A DNA stretch of 64,000 nt from Candidatus Eisenbacteria bacterium (GCA_026388185.1 JAPLKG010000004.1:6323-70322), one strand, 5' to 3'; numbered from the stretch's first letter, positions 7,038 to 17,632 are shown. Notes: generated by a model not told the origin, from the letters alone. A program made the numbers and translations.

Positions 7038-8609
7038 ATGGCAGTTTCCACCGGCGAGCGCTCCAAGAAGAAAAAGGTGCTCGTGGCCGACGACGACCCC
7101 AGGGTGGTCGAGCTTCTTCACATCACCCTTTCCCAGAACGGATACGATGTCCTGTCCGCGGTTGATGGGCGAGAGGCCCTGGAAGTCGCAGACAAACACA
7201 GGCCGGACGTGGTCATTCTTGACGTGAAGATGCCCAAGGCAGACGGGTATGAAGTCTGCGCGGCGCTCAAAGCAAGCAGCACCGGGTGCCGCCCGCCCGT
7301 GATACTGATCTCGGGTCAGTGCGACGCCACCTCGAGGCTCGAGGGCCTCTTGAAAGGTGCCGACGATTTTCTGATGAAACCCTTCTCGCCGAGAGAGCTT
7401 ATTGCAAAAATAGACAAGGCCTTGAAAGGCTTCGAAGACAGCAAAATCCTTACGGACGTCAGCGTCAAGCTGGAAAAGGAAATCAAGCGCGGCGAACAGG
7501 AACTCGAAAAGGTCAACAACGAGCTCAAGAGGCTGCTTTACAGCAAGGACACTCTCATAGGTCTCAGCCAGCAACTCAACAGTTGCCTCAGACTCGAGGC
7601 CCTTCTTGACACTTTTCTTCTCACCGTCGTCGGTCAGTTGCGCGTGGAAAGCGCGTGTTTTTTCATAGCAAAGGGTTGGGATTCCAGGGTGTTGGTCCAT
7701 TCTCTCTCCAAGGGTGTGAGGCCCGGGCTCGTCGAGCATCTCCAGATTCTCTTTGACAGTTCCCTCGGTTCCATACTCGCCTCGCACGAGAAGCCGCTCG
7801 GCATCGACGAGCTGGAGAGCTGTCCAGGCGCCGGCGATCAGGTGAAAGCGATTGCCGCGGCGGGCTTCATACTGTGCCATCCCATCCACGTGAGAGGACG
7901 CTTGATTGGAGCCCTTCTGCTCGGTGAAAGGGTGCACGGGAATGGTTTCACCGAGCTTGACATGGAGATGCTGGCAAGCCTTTCCAGTTCCGCCGGCATC
8001 GCCATCGAGAACGCGCGACTCTACAACGAGCTCCAGGAAACTTACGTCGCCACAATCAAAGCCTTCGTGAACACGATCGAGGCGAAGGACCCCTACACCC
8101 GCGGCCATACGGAACGGGTTGCCGAATATGCAACGGCGATCGCGGAAGGCATGGGTCTTGGCCCCGACGAAATAGAGAACATAAGGTTCGGTGCGATTCT
8201 CCACGACATCGGCAAACTCGGAGTCTACGAACAGATTCTCTGGAAGCCCACGGCTCTGGATGAAGAGGAGTGGAAGATCGTGAAGAGTCACCCGGAGACG
8301 GGCGCCTCCATCCTGACCGGTATCAGGTTCCTTGAGAAAGCAATCGACATAGTGAGGCACCACCACGAACGTCTGGACGGAAAAGGTTATCCTGATGGGT
8401 TGAAAGGGGACGCGCTTTCTCTGTACGCGCGCATAGCATGCGTGGCGGACAGCTTCGATGCCATGACGAGCGATAGAGCGTACAGGGACGCGCTTTCCGT
8501 TGAGGAAGCTCTTGCTCAGATGGTGGAGAAATCCGGCACTCAGTTCGATCCAACAGTGACCAAGGCTTTCGCTAAACTCATCAAGGCAGGCAGCGTCAAG
8601 ATCGGATAG
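7038..8609 (+). CDS. Response regulator: REC-GAF-HD-GYP (probable c-di-GMP phosphodiesterase)
   Basis: The receiver domain (residues ~12-130) keeps the acidic pair in VADDDP, the phospho-acceptor Asp62 in ILDVKMP and Lys114 in MKPF. A short coiled coil leads to a GAF domain (about 180-330) and then a complete HD-GYP domain: GHTERV, HDIGK at 389-393, KSHPETG, HHERLDGKGYPDGL and VADSFDAM, so all expected metal ligands are present. HD-GYP proteins of this form hydrolyse cyclic di-GMP. ATG at 7038 has AAGGA 5-6 bases upstream; ATG at 7017, three bases after the previous stop, is possible but has no site. As last gene of the chemosensory-like operon it is the likely output, with phosphorylation of Asp62 by an unlinked CheA or kinase. 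Confidence 0.9.
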   Translation: MAVSTGERSKKKKVLVADDDPRVVELLHITLSQNGYDVLSAVDGREALEVADKHRPDVVILDVKMPKADGYEVCAALKASSTGCRPPVILISGQCDATSRLEGLLKGADDFLMKPFSPRELIAKIDKALKGFEDSKILTDVSVKLEKEIKRGEQELEKVNNELKRLLYSKDTLIGLSQQLNSCLRLEALLDTFLLTVVGQLRVESACFFIAKGWDSRVLVHSLSKGVRPGLVEHLQILFDSSLGSILASHEKPLGIDELESCPGAGDQVKAIAAAGFILCHPIHVRGRLIGALLLGERVHGNGFTELDMEMLASLSSSAGIAIENARLYNELQETYVATIKAFVNTIEAKDPYTRGHTERVAEYATAIAEGMGLGPDEIENIRFGAILHDIGKLGVYEQILWKPTALDEEEWKIVKSHPETGASILTGIRFLEKAIDIVRHHHERLDGKGYPDGLKGDALSLYARIACVADSFDAMTSDRAYRDALSVEEALAQMVEKSGTQFDPTVTKAFAKLIKAGSVKIG

Positions 8610-9022
8610 CGCTCACGTGTCCGATGGCCTCCATTCGGGAGCGTCCGCCTGCGCCAGGATCCCGAATCGAGAACAGCGTTGATACTCTTTGTGAACTCCG
8701 TTCACCGTTCAGATTCTCGACCCGCCCGCCCCGATCAGACGAGTTCCCACCCAAGGTCTCTCTTCTCAACCGTAATCCGCTGCAACTGCATTAACTAGAG
8801 AATCCACGTCCGACCCTCCACAATCGCGCCGCGCCGTTAATTTGCGCCGGAGAAAGGCACGTTTGTTGCCTTAAGGGTATTTGTTCTTGAGGGGGCCAGG
8901 TTATCCTCTGGCAGGGTGGTTGCTGTGAACGTGGTTGGGTAGTGCTTCAGGCACGGGACGGCCTGCGCCCCCACTCTCAGAAGCTGGGGCCAAGCAAGTG
9001 GCGGATTTCTCCCAAAAACATA
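8610..9022. other. Gene-free stretch before the ATP synthase operon
   Basis: About 410 bases without a credible reading frame. A few short inverted repeats are present but none forms a long stem followed by a T-run, so I cannot place a terminator for the signalling operon. No RNA gene is recognised. The last part leads into the ATP synthase promoter at 9023. Confidence 0.4.
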
Positions 9023-9051
9023 TTGACTTTGAGACTCTTGGCGTGTATCAA
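9023..9051 (+). promoter_or_regulatory. Candidate promoter of the ATP synthase operon
   Basis: TTGACT (9023-9028), a 17-base spacer and TATCAA (9046-9051) lie about 80 bases upstream of the first ATP synthase gene. The match is 5/6 and 4/6, in a locally AT-rich patch after a long gene-free stretch, which makes it the best candidate start of the operon. Confidence 0.5.
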
Positions 9052-9130
9052 TGACTTCTTTGGAATGGAACCCATTTCATCCCTGTTGCCGTACTCCAAG
9101 AAAATCTCACGCCAACGCTAACATGCGGGG

Positions 9131-9385
9131 ATGCAAACAGTTATGGGGAAGAAGCCAGACGAGCGATATGCCATGCTTCGGCAGGCAGGGCTAGTCACGC
9201 TGATACCCTTTCTTCTCCTGGTCTCTCCTGTTGTGGGCTACTACATAGGGCGGTTTCTCGACAAGAGATTCCACACCTCTTTTCTGTGGATTGCGTTCCT
9301 CGTGCTGGGCTTTGTCGCCGGCGCGAGGGAGGTTTACAGAGTCATTGTGAGGGTCGGCAGAGAAACCGAGTCCGGTGATCAATGA
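9131..9385 (+). CDS. AtpZ/AtpI-family small membrane protein of the ATP synthase operon
   Basis: An 84-residue protein with two membrane helices (about 20-40 and 50-68) separated by the family motif GYYIGRFLDKRF, followed by a short charged tail. AtpZ/AtpI-family proteins sit at the head of F-ATPase operons and have been linked to c-ring assembly and magnesium or calcium supply. The pattern (helix, G..lDr, helix, R.vYr..) fits AtpZ best. ATG at 9131 is used; ATG at 9143 is equally possible. The next gene begins about 30 bases downstream. Confidence 0.7.
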   Translation: MQTVMGKKPDERYAMLRQAGLVTLIPFLLLVSPVVGYYIGRFLDKRFHTSFLWIAFLVLGFVAGAREVYRVIVRVGRETESGDQ

Positions 9386-9415
9386 ACCTGCCCGTGGATC
9401 GCGGAGCTTCCCGAT

Positions 9416-9808
9416 TTGGATTCTGAGTTTTTGACAAGGGTCGTCAGAACAAGCGCGCTGGTTGCACCCCTGGTTGCTCTTTTCCTTGCGACCTACGTTT
9501 CTCCAGCAAGCGGATCAGGTTTTCTCCTGGGGGCGCTCTGGGGCATGCTCAATCTTCTCGTCACCGTCTCTCTGGTCGAAACCCTGTTTGGCAGCGAGAA
9601 CCCCGGCACGGCCAGGGTCGCAGGGATCGCGCTTGTCAAGTTTCCGGTCCTCTATTCTTCAGGTTTTCTCCTCATGAGAGTCGGGGTTTTCCCGGTCGGG
9701 AGCCTCGTCTCGGGCTTTTCTCTGGTGTTGTCGATTATTCTCCTCAAGGCTTTAGGCACTCTTGCAGCCGAGCGAGTTGGCGCGAGGAGACGGCGAACGT
9801 ACGCCTGA
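9416..9808 (+). CDS. AtpI-like membrane protein (ATP synthase assembly)
   Basis: A 130-residue hydrophobic protein with four predicted membrane helices, lying between the AtpZ-like gene and atpB. Its position and topology match AtpI (UncI) subunits, which help c-ring formation; primary sequence similarity is too weak to be certain. The start is TTG at 9416 with GGAG about 9 bases upstream, and no in-frame ATG or GTG is available. The C-terminal end is basic (GARRRRTYA), consistent with a cytoplasmic tail. Confidence 0.6.
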   Translation: MDSEFLTRVVRTSALVAPLVALFLATYVSPASGSGFLLGALWGMLNLLVTVSLVETLFGSENPGTARVAGIALVKFPVLYSSGFLLMRVGVFPVGSLVSGFSLVLSIILLKALGTLAAERVGARRRRTYA

Positions 9809-9818
9809 ATGTTCAGGC

Positions 9819-10652
9819 ATGGTCCTGCTCTGTGACGGAGGAACGGTGCCTCTTCTCGACATAGTCGCGGCTTCAGAGAAAACGGGAGCGGGTCCCCAGG
9901 GTCCGCCGGAGCTTCCGAACATAGTCACAATCATCTACGACAAGTTCGGTTCCGCGCCCTTTGCCCAGTTCCTTCACCACTGGGAAAACGTGGTCTTTTC
10001 GTTTCTCATCGCCGTTTTTCTCGGCGTGCTGTGCTTTCTTGCTTCCAGAAGGCCTCGAGTTGTCCCCGGGGGTCTCCAAAACCTCCTGGAAATGATCGTC
10101 GAAGGGATCAGCAATTTTGTGTGTGGCATACTCGGAGAGGAAGGGAAAAAGTACGTTCCCTTCCTGGGGACCTTGTTCATTTACATTTTCTGCATGAACA
10201 TGTTTGGACTCATCCCGGGAATGAAATCGCCCTCTTCGAGCATCAACACGACCGCGGCGCTGGCCATCACAGTTTTCATCTACGTTCAGTACACGGGAAT
10301 AAGGAATCTTGGCGTTCTGGGGTACATCGATCATTTTGCGGGACGTCCGCGCGACGTTGCCGGCATCTTGCTTGTTCCGCTGATGTTGCCTATGCACGTA
10401 ATCACGGAGCTGGCGAAGCCGCTCAGCCTTTCGGTGCGACTTTTCGGCAACATTCTGGGAGAAGACGTTCTCATCGCCGTTTTCGTGGGGTTGGGAATCA
10501 GTATCATGGCATTTCTGAATCTGCCCGTCGGAATCCCGCTTCATTTGCCGTTCGTGTTTCTTGCCATGTTGACGGGCGCCATCCAAGCGCTTGTGTTTTC
10601 TGTTTTGAGCACTATATACTTCCTCATGATGTTTCCTCACGACGAGCACTAG
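9819..10652 (+). CDS. atpB: F-type ATP synthase subunit a
   Basis: Membrane subunit of the F0 proton channel. The essential arginine lies in AKPLSLSVRLFGNILGED, equivalent to the catalytic Arg210 region of E. coli, and the downstream PVGIPLHLPFVFLAMLTGAI and QALVFSVLSTIYF helices are typical. About five to six membrane helices follow a ~35-residue polar N-terminus. ATG at 9819 avoids overlap with the preceding gene; a longer frame from 9762 would overlap it by 47 bases. The rest of the operon follows in the canonical order. Confidence 0.93.
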   Translation: MVLLCDGGTVPLLDIVAASEKTGAGPQGPPELPNIVTIIYDKFGSAPFAQFLHHWENVVFSFLIAVFLGVLCFLASRRPRVVPGGLQNLLEMIVEGISNFVCGILGEEGKKYVPFLGTLFIYIFCMNMFGLIPGMKSPSSSINTTAALAITVFIYVQYTGIRNLGVLGYIDHFAGRPRDVAGILLVPLMLPMHVITELAKPLSLSVRLFGNILGEDVLIAVFVGLGISIMAFLNLPVGIPLHLPFVFLAMLTGAIQALVFSVLSTIYFLMMFPHDEH

Positions 10653-10669
10653 CGAAGGGAGGTTGGAAA

Positions 10670-10903
10670 ATGACTTTTCAGAGTGCGCTCGGCTTTTCAG
10701 TTCCGCTGGCTGTCTCTATAGCCGCGTTGGGTTCCGGACTGGCGCTCGGGAAGATGGGTGCGGCGGCGATGGAAGCCATAGGAAGGCAACCCGAGGCTGC
10801 CGGGAAGATCCAGCTCGGCATGATCATCGGTTTCGCCTTCATCGAGGCTCTCACGATCTACGCGCTTGTGACGATGTTCGTTCTTCAAGGCAGGATCGGT
10901 TAG
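10670..10903 (+). CDS. atpE: F-type ATP synthase subunit c
   Basis: A 77-residue hairpin of two membrane helices joined by the conserved polar loop RQPEA. The ion-binding Glu is in GFAFIEALTIYAL. The sodium-type ligands seen in Na+-driven c subunits (Gln in helix 1 and Ser/Thr after the Glu) are replaced here by Leu and Ala-Leu, which predicts proton coupling. ATG at 10670 has GGGAGG upstream; the long frame starting at 10031 is a shadow of atpB. A 104-base gap follows, with a small CAGGG-CTTG-CCCTG hairpin at 10982-10995 just before atpF. Confidence 0.95.
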   Translation: MTFQSALGFSVPLAVSIAALGSGLALGKMGAAAMEAIGRQPEAAGKIQLGMIIGFAFIEALTIYALVTMFVLQGRIG

Positions 10904-11007
10904 AGCATTTCGATCGACGCGTCTGGACGTGCTTCCTACGCGATGTTCGGCGACGTTGGCGCCATTCTAACAGAAAGGCGGCAGGGCTTGCCCTGTTGAA
11001 GTGATTC

Positions 11008-11511
11008 ATGCAACTTGAGTATGGTCAGATAGTGACCCAGATCCTCGGCTTCTTGATTGTCCTCTGGATAATGAAGCGATTCGCCTGGAAACCTCTGCTG
11101 CGAATGCTTGAAGATAGGAAAGAAAGGATTCGCTCGGAGCTGGAAGAGGCGGAACGGCGAAAGGAGGACGCGGGAAAACTCCGGCAGCAATACGAGGACA
11201 AGCTCAAGTCAATCGATGCGGAAGCCAGGGCAAGACTCCAGGAAGCCGTGAAGAATGCGCAGAAGGTCGCTTCCGAGATAAAGGAGGAAGCACGCGCCGA
11301 CGTCAAGGAGATGCTTGGTCGCGCGCGCGATGAAATCGAACGAGACCGTGCCCAGGCGCTCGCGGAGTTGAGAAACGAAGTCGTGAACATGGCCGTCAGA
11401 GCCTCCGAGAAGATTCTGCGAGAGACTCTGGATGTCGAGAAACACAGAAAGATGATTGCTGATTTCATAGAGAATCTGGAACAAGTAGATGCAAAGTCGA
11501 AGCGCTTCTAG
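11008..11511 (+). CDS. atpF: F-type ATP synthase subunit b
   Basis: A 167-residue protein with one N-terminal membrane helix (IVTQILGFLIVLWIMKRF) followed by a long highly charged helix rich in Glu, Arg, Lys and Ala, the peripheral stalk. Length is normal for bacterial subunit b. Its 3' end overlaps the start of atpH by 23 bases, which suggests translational coupling. No strong ribosome-binding site is visible; the short hairpin at 10982-10995 lies a dozen bases ahead of the start and could tune its translation relative to atpE. Confidence 0.93.
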   Translation: MQLEYGQIVTQILGFLIVLWIMKRFAWKPLLRMLEDRKERIRSELEEAERRKEDAGKLRQQYEDKLKSIDAEARARLQEAVKNAQKVASEIKEEARADVKEMLGRARDEIERDRAQALAELRNEVVNMAVRASEKILRETLDVEKHRKMIADFIENLEQVDAKSKRF

Positions 11512-12037
11512 GAAATACGCGGAGGCACTGTTTCGCTTCGCCGACGATACAGACGACATCGACGCGGTGCGAGCGGACCTGGAGAGTCTTGCCGGCCTGC
11601 TCCGTCGCACGCCCGCGCTGCACTTGTTCGTCGAGTCTCCGGACGTTAAGGACGCGGAGAAGGTGGCCCTCTTTGAGAGCACATTCCAGGGGAGAGTGAA
11701 GAACTCGACGTGGCTATTTTTGCTGCTGCTCCTCAGGCGAAAGAGGATTGCCTTGCTTCCCGAGATTCTTTCAGAGTACACGCGGATGGACGAAGAAAGA
11801 AAGGGCATCAAGAAAGTCTTGATTGTGTCCGCCGTGCCTCTGGAAAAGAAGGAGACGGAGCTTCTGACCTCGAGGCTACAGACCTTGACCGGCCAGACCA
11901 TACTGATCGACACAAAGGTGGATCGCTCCATAATCGGTGGCATCGTTGTTTATCTGGACGGAAAAGTCATAGACGGAAGCATGCGCACAGAACTGGAAGA
12001 GTTGAAGGGTAAGCTTCTTGCCGCGTCAATGAACTGA
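11489..12037 (+). CDS. atpH: F-type ATP synthase subunit delta
   Basis: A 182-residue soluble stalk protein with the family beginning ASRKYAEALFRFADD and the typical C-terminal segment GGIVVYLDGKVIDGSMRTELEELK. Delta connects the alpha/beta head to subunit b. It starts inside the end of atpF (23-base overlap) and is followed by a 118-base gap before atpA. Confidence 0.93.
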   Translation: MQSRSASRKYAEALFRFADDTDDIDAVRADLESLAGLLRRTPALHLFVESPDVKDAEKVALFESTFQGRVKNSTWLFLLLLLRRKRIALLPEILSEYTRMDEERKGIKKVLIVSAVPLEKKETELLTSRLQTLTGQTILIDTKVDRSIIGGIVVYLDGKVIDGSMRTELEELKGKLLAASMN

Positions 12038-12155
12038 AGGGACCGACGCGGGGAGAGAGATTGCGGTTGCGCGGACACAGTGAAATTACAATTGCGTGGG
12101 TACCCCGAGCTTACAGTTGCAGACGAGTTGAAGAAGATAACTCCAAGGAGAGTCC

Positions 12156-13721
12156 ATGGCGTTTAGACCCGAAGAGGTAAGCACGGTCATCCGGCAGGAG
12201 CTCGACAAGTACAGAGGCAAGCTCGAAATGAAAAGCGTCGGCACCGTCGTTCAGGTGGGCGACGGCATAGCCAGAGTCTGGGGCTTGGACGACGTCATGA
12301 TGGGAGAGCTTGTCAAGTTCTCGGATGGCACGATGGGGATGGTGCTCAACCTTGAAATAGACACCGTCGGGCTCATCCTGTTCGGCTCGAACGAGAAGAT
12401 CAGGGAAGGCGACATCGCCACAAGGACCGGCACCGTCGCTCAGGTTCCCGTCGGTGAAGAACTGTTGGGAAGGGTCGTGAACGCGCTCGGCCAGCCGATC
12501 GACGGAAAGCGACCCCTGGCGACCAAGAAATTCCGGCCGCTCGAATTCAGGGCTCCCAACGTGATCGAACGAAGACCCGTCCAGCAGCCGGTCCAGACGG
12601 GAATCAAAGCAATAGACTCTATGATTCCGATCGGACGGGGGCAGAGGGAGCTTATGATAGGTGACAGGCAGACCGGGAAGAGCGCGATCGCCATAGACGC
12701 CATCATCAATCAAAAAGGGCAGAATCTCTATTGCATCTATGTGGCCATCGGCCAGAAAGAATCCAACGTCGCCCGAATAGTCAAGATTTTGGAAGACCGC
12801 GGGGCGATGGAGTACACGATCGTGGTCGTGGCCACGGCCAGTGAACCCGCTCCGATGCTTTACATTGCGCCTTACGCCGGTTGCGCGATGGGAGAAGAAT
12901 TTCTTTACACCGGCAGGGATGCCTTGATCATATACGACGACCTCTCCAAGCACGCACAGGCCTACAGACAACTCTCCCTGCTCTTGAGAAGGCCGCCGGG
13001 AAGAGAGGCATACCCCGGTGACATTTTCAATCTGCACGCGAGACTCCTTGAACGTTCTGCGAAACTGAGCGACGAACTTGGAGGAGGTTCCCTGACCGCC
13101 ATTCCCTTTATCGAAACCCAGGCGGGTGATATCTCTGCATACATTCCCACCAATGTCATCTCGATAACCGATGGACAAATATATCTTGAGAACGACCTTT
13201 TCTATTCTGGTGTAAGACCTGCCATCAACGTCGGAATATCCGTATCGAGAGTCGGAGGCAAGGCTCAGACCAAGGCCATGAGAAAGGTGGCCGGCAGGTT
13301 GAAGCTCGACCTCGCCCAATACTACGAACTCGCAGCCTTCGCGCAATTCGGCGCAGACCTGGACAGAGTGACGCTTTCGCAGCTTGGGAGAGGGCAGCGA
13401 GTGGTCGAAATACTGAAGCAGCCGCAGTACGAACTAATGTCGCTCGAGAGGCAGGTGGCGATAATTTACGCCGTCGCGGGGGGGCACCTCGATGAACTGC
13501 CGGTTGATTCCGTGAGGCAATTCGAGAAAGAGTTCCTGGCCTTTCTGGACAACGAATTTCCCGACGTACCACACGAAATAAGAAGATCGAAGGATCTGAC
13601 CGAGGAAGTGGAGACAAAACTCAAGAAGGCTCTCGTCGAATTCACTGCGAAATTCAAGGCGAACCTCCAATTCGCGGCCCAGGCGGAAAAGGCGTCTGAA
13701 GAAGGTACGGTACGTGCCTGA
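12156..13721 (+). CDS. atpA: F-type ATP synthase subunit alpha
   Basis: Full-length 521-residue alpha subunit. It has the nucleotide-binding P-loop [15 protein letters not shown], the conserved [15 protein letters not shown] lead-in and [20 protein letters not shown] with the arginine finger following in the [12 protein letters not shown] region. ATG at 12156 is preceded by AAGGAGAG. Alpha forms the non-catalytic sites of the F1 head. Confidence 0.97.
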   Translation: MAFRPEEVSTVIRQELDKYRGKLEMKSVGTVVQVGDGIARVWGLDDVMMGELVKFSDGTMGMVLNLEIDTVGLILFGSNEKIREGDIATRTGTVAQVPVGEELLGRVVNALGQPIDGKRPLATKKFRPLEFRAPNVIERRPVQQPVQTGIKAIDSMIPIGRGQRELMIGDRQTGKSAIAIDAIINQKGQNLYCIYVAIGQKESNVARIVKILEDRGAMEYTIVVVATASEPAPMLYIAPYAGCAMGEEFLYTGRDALIIYDDLSKHAQAYRQLSLLLRRPPGREAYPGDIFNLHARLLERSAKLSDELGGGSLTAIPFIETQAGDISAYIPTNVISITDGQIYLENDLFYSGVRPAINVGISVSRVGGKAQTKAMRKVAGRLKLDLAQYYELAAFAQFGADLDRVTLSQLGRGQRVVEILKQPQYELMSLERQVAIIYAVAGGHLDELPVDSVRQFEKEFLAFLDNEFPDVPHEIRRSKDLTEEVETKLKKALVEFTAKFKANLQFAAQAEKASEEGTVRA

Positions 13722-13773
13722 TAGATAGACGACTCCAGATTCCGAGTTTCAACAAAGAGGACGGGCAGAAAAC

Positions 13774-14673
13774 GTGCAGTCTCTGCGCGACATACGAAGA
13801 CGCATCAAGAGCATAAGTAGTACGCGCCAGATCGCCAGGGCCATGGAGATGGTTTCCGCGGCAAGGTTCAGACGCGCGCAGGAACGCCTTCTCTCGGCGC
13901 GACCCTACGCGGAAGGTCTGGAGGCCATGGTGAAACGAGTGTGCGCGAAGTCTGCCGACGCGACTCATCCGCTTCTTGTCCGGAGAGACAAGAAATCTGT
14001 CGGGATTTGCGTCGTCGCCTCGGACAGAGGGCTGTGTGGCGCGTTCAATGTAAATGTGATTCGCGAGGCGGAGCGGCTCGCGCGCCAGATCGTGAGAGAT
14101 GCGGTCCGGGAGGGAACTAACGCAGGAGACAAGCAGCCCACGCAAGTTCGCTTCCTGCCGGTTGGGAGGAAGGCCCTGCTGCATTTCAGACGAAAGGAAG
14201 CGAGACTGTTGCACTCCGTCCCAGAGATCGGTGCTTTCGCGGATGGAAGTCTGGCGACCACGTTCACGAGCAAGTTGATCGACTTCTACGTGGGAGGAAT
14301 GCTCGACGAAATATGGCTTGTGTTCACACATTTCATTTCCTCCGGTTCGAGGCAGGTCATTACGTCCCGGCTCCTTCCTCTCGACCTCGCAGGCAGCGAA
14401 ACCGCCGGCGGCGGGTATGAATATATCTACGAGCCGGACGCCCGGATGCTTCTGCAAGCGCTTCTGCCGAAGTACGTAACAACGAAAGTGTTTACGACGT
14501 TTGCCGAGTCTTGTGCTTCCGAGCATTCGGCGCGCATGGTGGCGATGAGCTTTGCGACCAAGAACGCCGACGACATGGTCGACACTCTGACGCTTCTTGC
14601 CAACAGAGCTCGACAGAGTTCGATCACGAGAGAGATAGCAGACATCGTCGGAGGGGCGGAACTGCTGAGATAG
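13774..14673 (+). CDS. atpG: F-type ATP synthase subunit gamma
   Basis: A 299-residue central-stalk subunit starting with a GTG codon. The N-terminal helix carries the family signature IRRRIKSISSTRQIARAMEM and the C-terminal helix the NADDMVDTLTLLANRARQ pattern. The middle contains the conserved SDRGLCGAFN segment. Length is slightly longer than the usual ~285-290 residues because of a middle insertion near AGDKQPTQVRF. It sits between atpA and atpD as expected. Confidence 0.95.
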   Translation: MQSLRDIRRRIKSISSTRQIARAMEMVSAARFRRAQERLLSARPYAEGLEAMVKRVCAKSADATHPLLVRRDKKSVGICVVASDRGLCGAFNVNVIREAERLARQIVRDAVREGTNAGDKQPTQVRFLPVGRKALLHFRRKEARLLHSVPEIGAFADGSLATTFTSKLIDFYVGGMLDEIWLVFTHFISSGSRQVITSRLLPLDLAGSETAGGGYEYIYEPDARMLLQALLPKYVTTKVFTTFAESCASEHSARMVAMSFATKNADDMVDTLTLLANRARQSSITREIADIVGGAELLR

Positions 14674-14702
14674 ACTGACAACGTAAAAAGAACTCATTGT
14701 GA

Positions 14703-16163
<1,461 letters not shown>

Positions 16164-16212
16164 TCGGTCGGACGGGAACGCTAGTTTTTGGGCCGGCGGC
16201 ACGAGACACACG

Positions 16213-16488
16213 ATGAGTGATGTTTTTCACCTAAGAATGCTCACGCTCGAAAAAGTGATCTACGAAGGCAACATCATTTCTCTTGTCGCGCCTGGCTTGG
16301 ATGGCTACTTCGGAGTCCTGGCGCATCATGCCCCTCTTATCGCGGCCCTCAAACCAGGCAAGCTAAGCCTGAAGGCCGACGAACGAAGCGCCGAAAGAGT
16401 CTACGCCGTGAGCGGCGGTTTTGTCGAAGTGTCGGCAAACTCGGCCGTCCTGCTCGCCGATGCGATTGAAGAAATTCGTGACATCTGA
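16213..16488 (+). CDS. atpC: F-type ATP synthase subunit epsilon, short form
   Basis: A 91-residue protein covering only the N-terminal beta-sandwich of epsilon (FHLRMLTLEKVIYEGN ... GYFGVLAHHAPLIAALKPG ... VSGGFVEVSANSAVLLADA). The C-terminal helical hairpin, which in E. coli and Bacillus gives a ~135-residue protein and can inhibit ATP hydrolysis, is absent. Short epsilons like this are known in Bacteroidetes and relatives. The reading frame ends cleanly, so this is not an obvious frameshift. It closes the ATP synthase operon. Confidence 0.93.
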   Translation: MSDVFHLRMLTLEKVIYEGNIISLVAPGLDGYFGVLAHHAPLIAALKPGKLSLKADERSAERVYAVSGGFVEVSANSAVLLADAIEEIRDI

Positions 16489-16514
16489 GCACGTTCCGAA
16501 AGTGTGGGTCACCC

Positions 16515-17531
16515 TTGCTCGTCCTGGGAATCGAAACCTCGTGTGACGATACCGCTGCGGCTGTAGTGCGCGACGCCCGACACGTACTTTCAAGCGTGGT
16601 TTCCTCGCAGTCGATACACAGGCTCTACGGTGGAGTTGTCCCGGAGATTGCCTCGAGACAGCACGTGAGACTCATTGTTCCCACGGTGAGGACGGCTCTT
16701 GCCGAAGCAGGTGTGGAGCTTGAGAACGTCGATGCCATCGCCGTCACCAAGGGTCCCGGCCTCATTGGTTCCCTCTTGGTGGGACTTTGTTTTGCAAAAA
16801 CCCTGTCCTTTGCACAGGGGAAACCCTACATTGGTATCAATCACATTGAAGCTCATCTCTTTGCTCCGTTGGTGGAAACAGATCAGCTTGAGCCGCCTTT
16901 CGTCGGTCTTTGCGTTTCAGGTGGTCACACAGAGCTCATGTACGTCAGAGGATTCGGCGACTATGAACTACTCGGTTCCACCGTGGACGATGCTGCCGGT
17001 GAGGCAATAGACAAGGTCGCCAAGATGCTCGGACTCGGTTTTCCCGGAGGGCCCGAGATTGAGGCTCTTTCGTCTTGTGGCGATCCCGACCGGATAGCTT
17101 TTCCCAAAGCCAGGCTCAAGCGCAAGGGATTCGACATGAGTTTCAGCGGCATCAAGACCGCCGTCAAGTACTTCATCGAGCGTGAGGCGCCGCTTGACGA
17201 AAAACTGAAGGCGGACGTGGCCGCCTCGTTTGAGAAAGCCATAGTTGGTGCTCTCGTCGAGAAGCTCGTCGAAGCGTGTCGTTCAAGAAACGCGACACGA
17301 GCAGTGGTCGCCGGAGGTGTGGCCCGCAACCGTGCTCTCAGAGAGGCGGCACAGAGGGCCTGCGCGGCCCTCGGCGTGCGATTGATAGTGCCTTCGCGCG
17401 AGCTTTGCTCTGACAACGGCGTCATGGTGGCAGTCGCCGGCACTCTCAGACTGTGTCGGGGAGAAACCTCCTCTCTTGCTCTCGCAGCCTCTTCCACCTT
17501 CGAGGAACTTCTTGAAATAGAACGAAGTTAG
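16515..17531 (+). CDS. tsaD: tRNA N6-adenosine threonylcarbamoyltransferase TsaD
   Basis: A 338-residue ASKHA-fold enzyme that transfers the threonylcarbamoyl group to A37 of ANN-decoding tRNAs. Diagnostic segments are LGIETSCDDTAAAVV at the start, NHIEAHLFAPL with the metal-binding histidines, CVSGGHTELM, and GGVARNRALR near the C-terminus. The start is TTG at 16515; no ATG or GTG in frame is available. It follows atpC by 26 bases and may be read from the same transcript. Confidence 0.95.
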   Translation: MLVLGIETSCDDTAAAVVRDARHVLSSVVSSQSIHRLYGGVVPEIASRQHVRLIVPTVRTALAEAGVELENVDAIAVTKGPGLIGSLLVGLCFAKTLSFAQGKPYIGINHIEAHLFAPLVETDQLEPPFVGLCVSGGHTELMYVRGFGDYELLGSTVDDAAGEAIDKVAKMLGLGFPGGPEIEALSSCGDPDRIAFPKARLKRKGFDMSFSGIKTAVKYFIEREAPLDEKLKADVAASFEKAIVGALVEKLVEACRSRNATRAVVAGGVARNRALREAAQRACAALGVRLIVPSRELCSDNGVMVAVAGTLRLCRGETSSLALAASSTFEELLEIERS

Positions 17532-17603
17532 CCTCCCGCGTTGCGTCATGCGATGTGACTTGCAACCTGCAACACCTACCTCGCCAAAACGGCCTTCCGG
17601 TTC

Positions 17604-17632
17604 TCACAAATCCCGTTCTAGTATCTTATAAT
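17604..17632 (+). promoter_or_regulatory. Candidate promoter of the second signalling operon
   Basis: A perfect TATAAT lies at 17627-17632 in a locally AT-rich patch. The hexamer 17 bases upstream (TCACAA) is poor, so activation by a regulator is possible. It is about 145 bases ahead of the REC-GGDEF-like gene in an otherwise gene-free interval. Confidence 0.4.

Noticed and set aside
10031-10669. Long N-terminal extension of the atpE frame
   Set aside because: It overlaps atpB in another frame; atpE starts at 10670 with a good ribosome-binding site and normal length.
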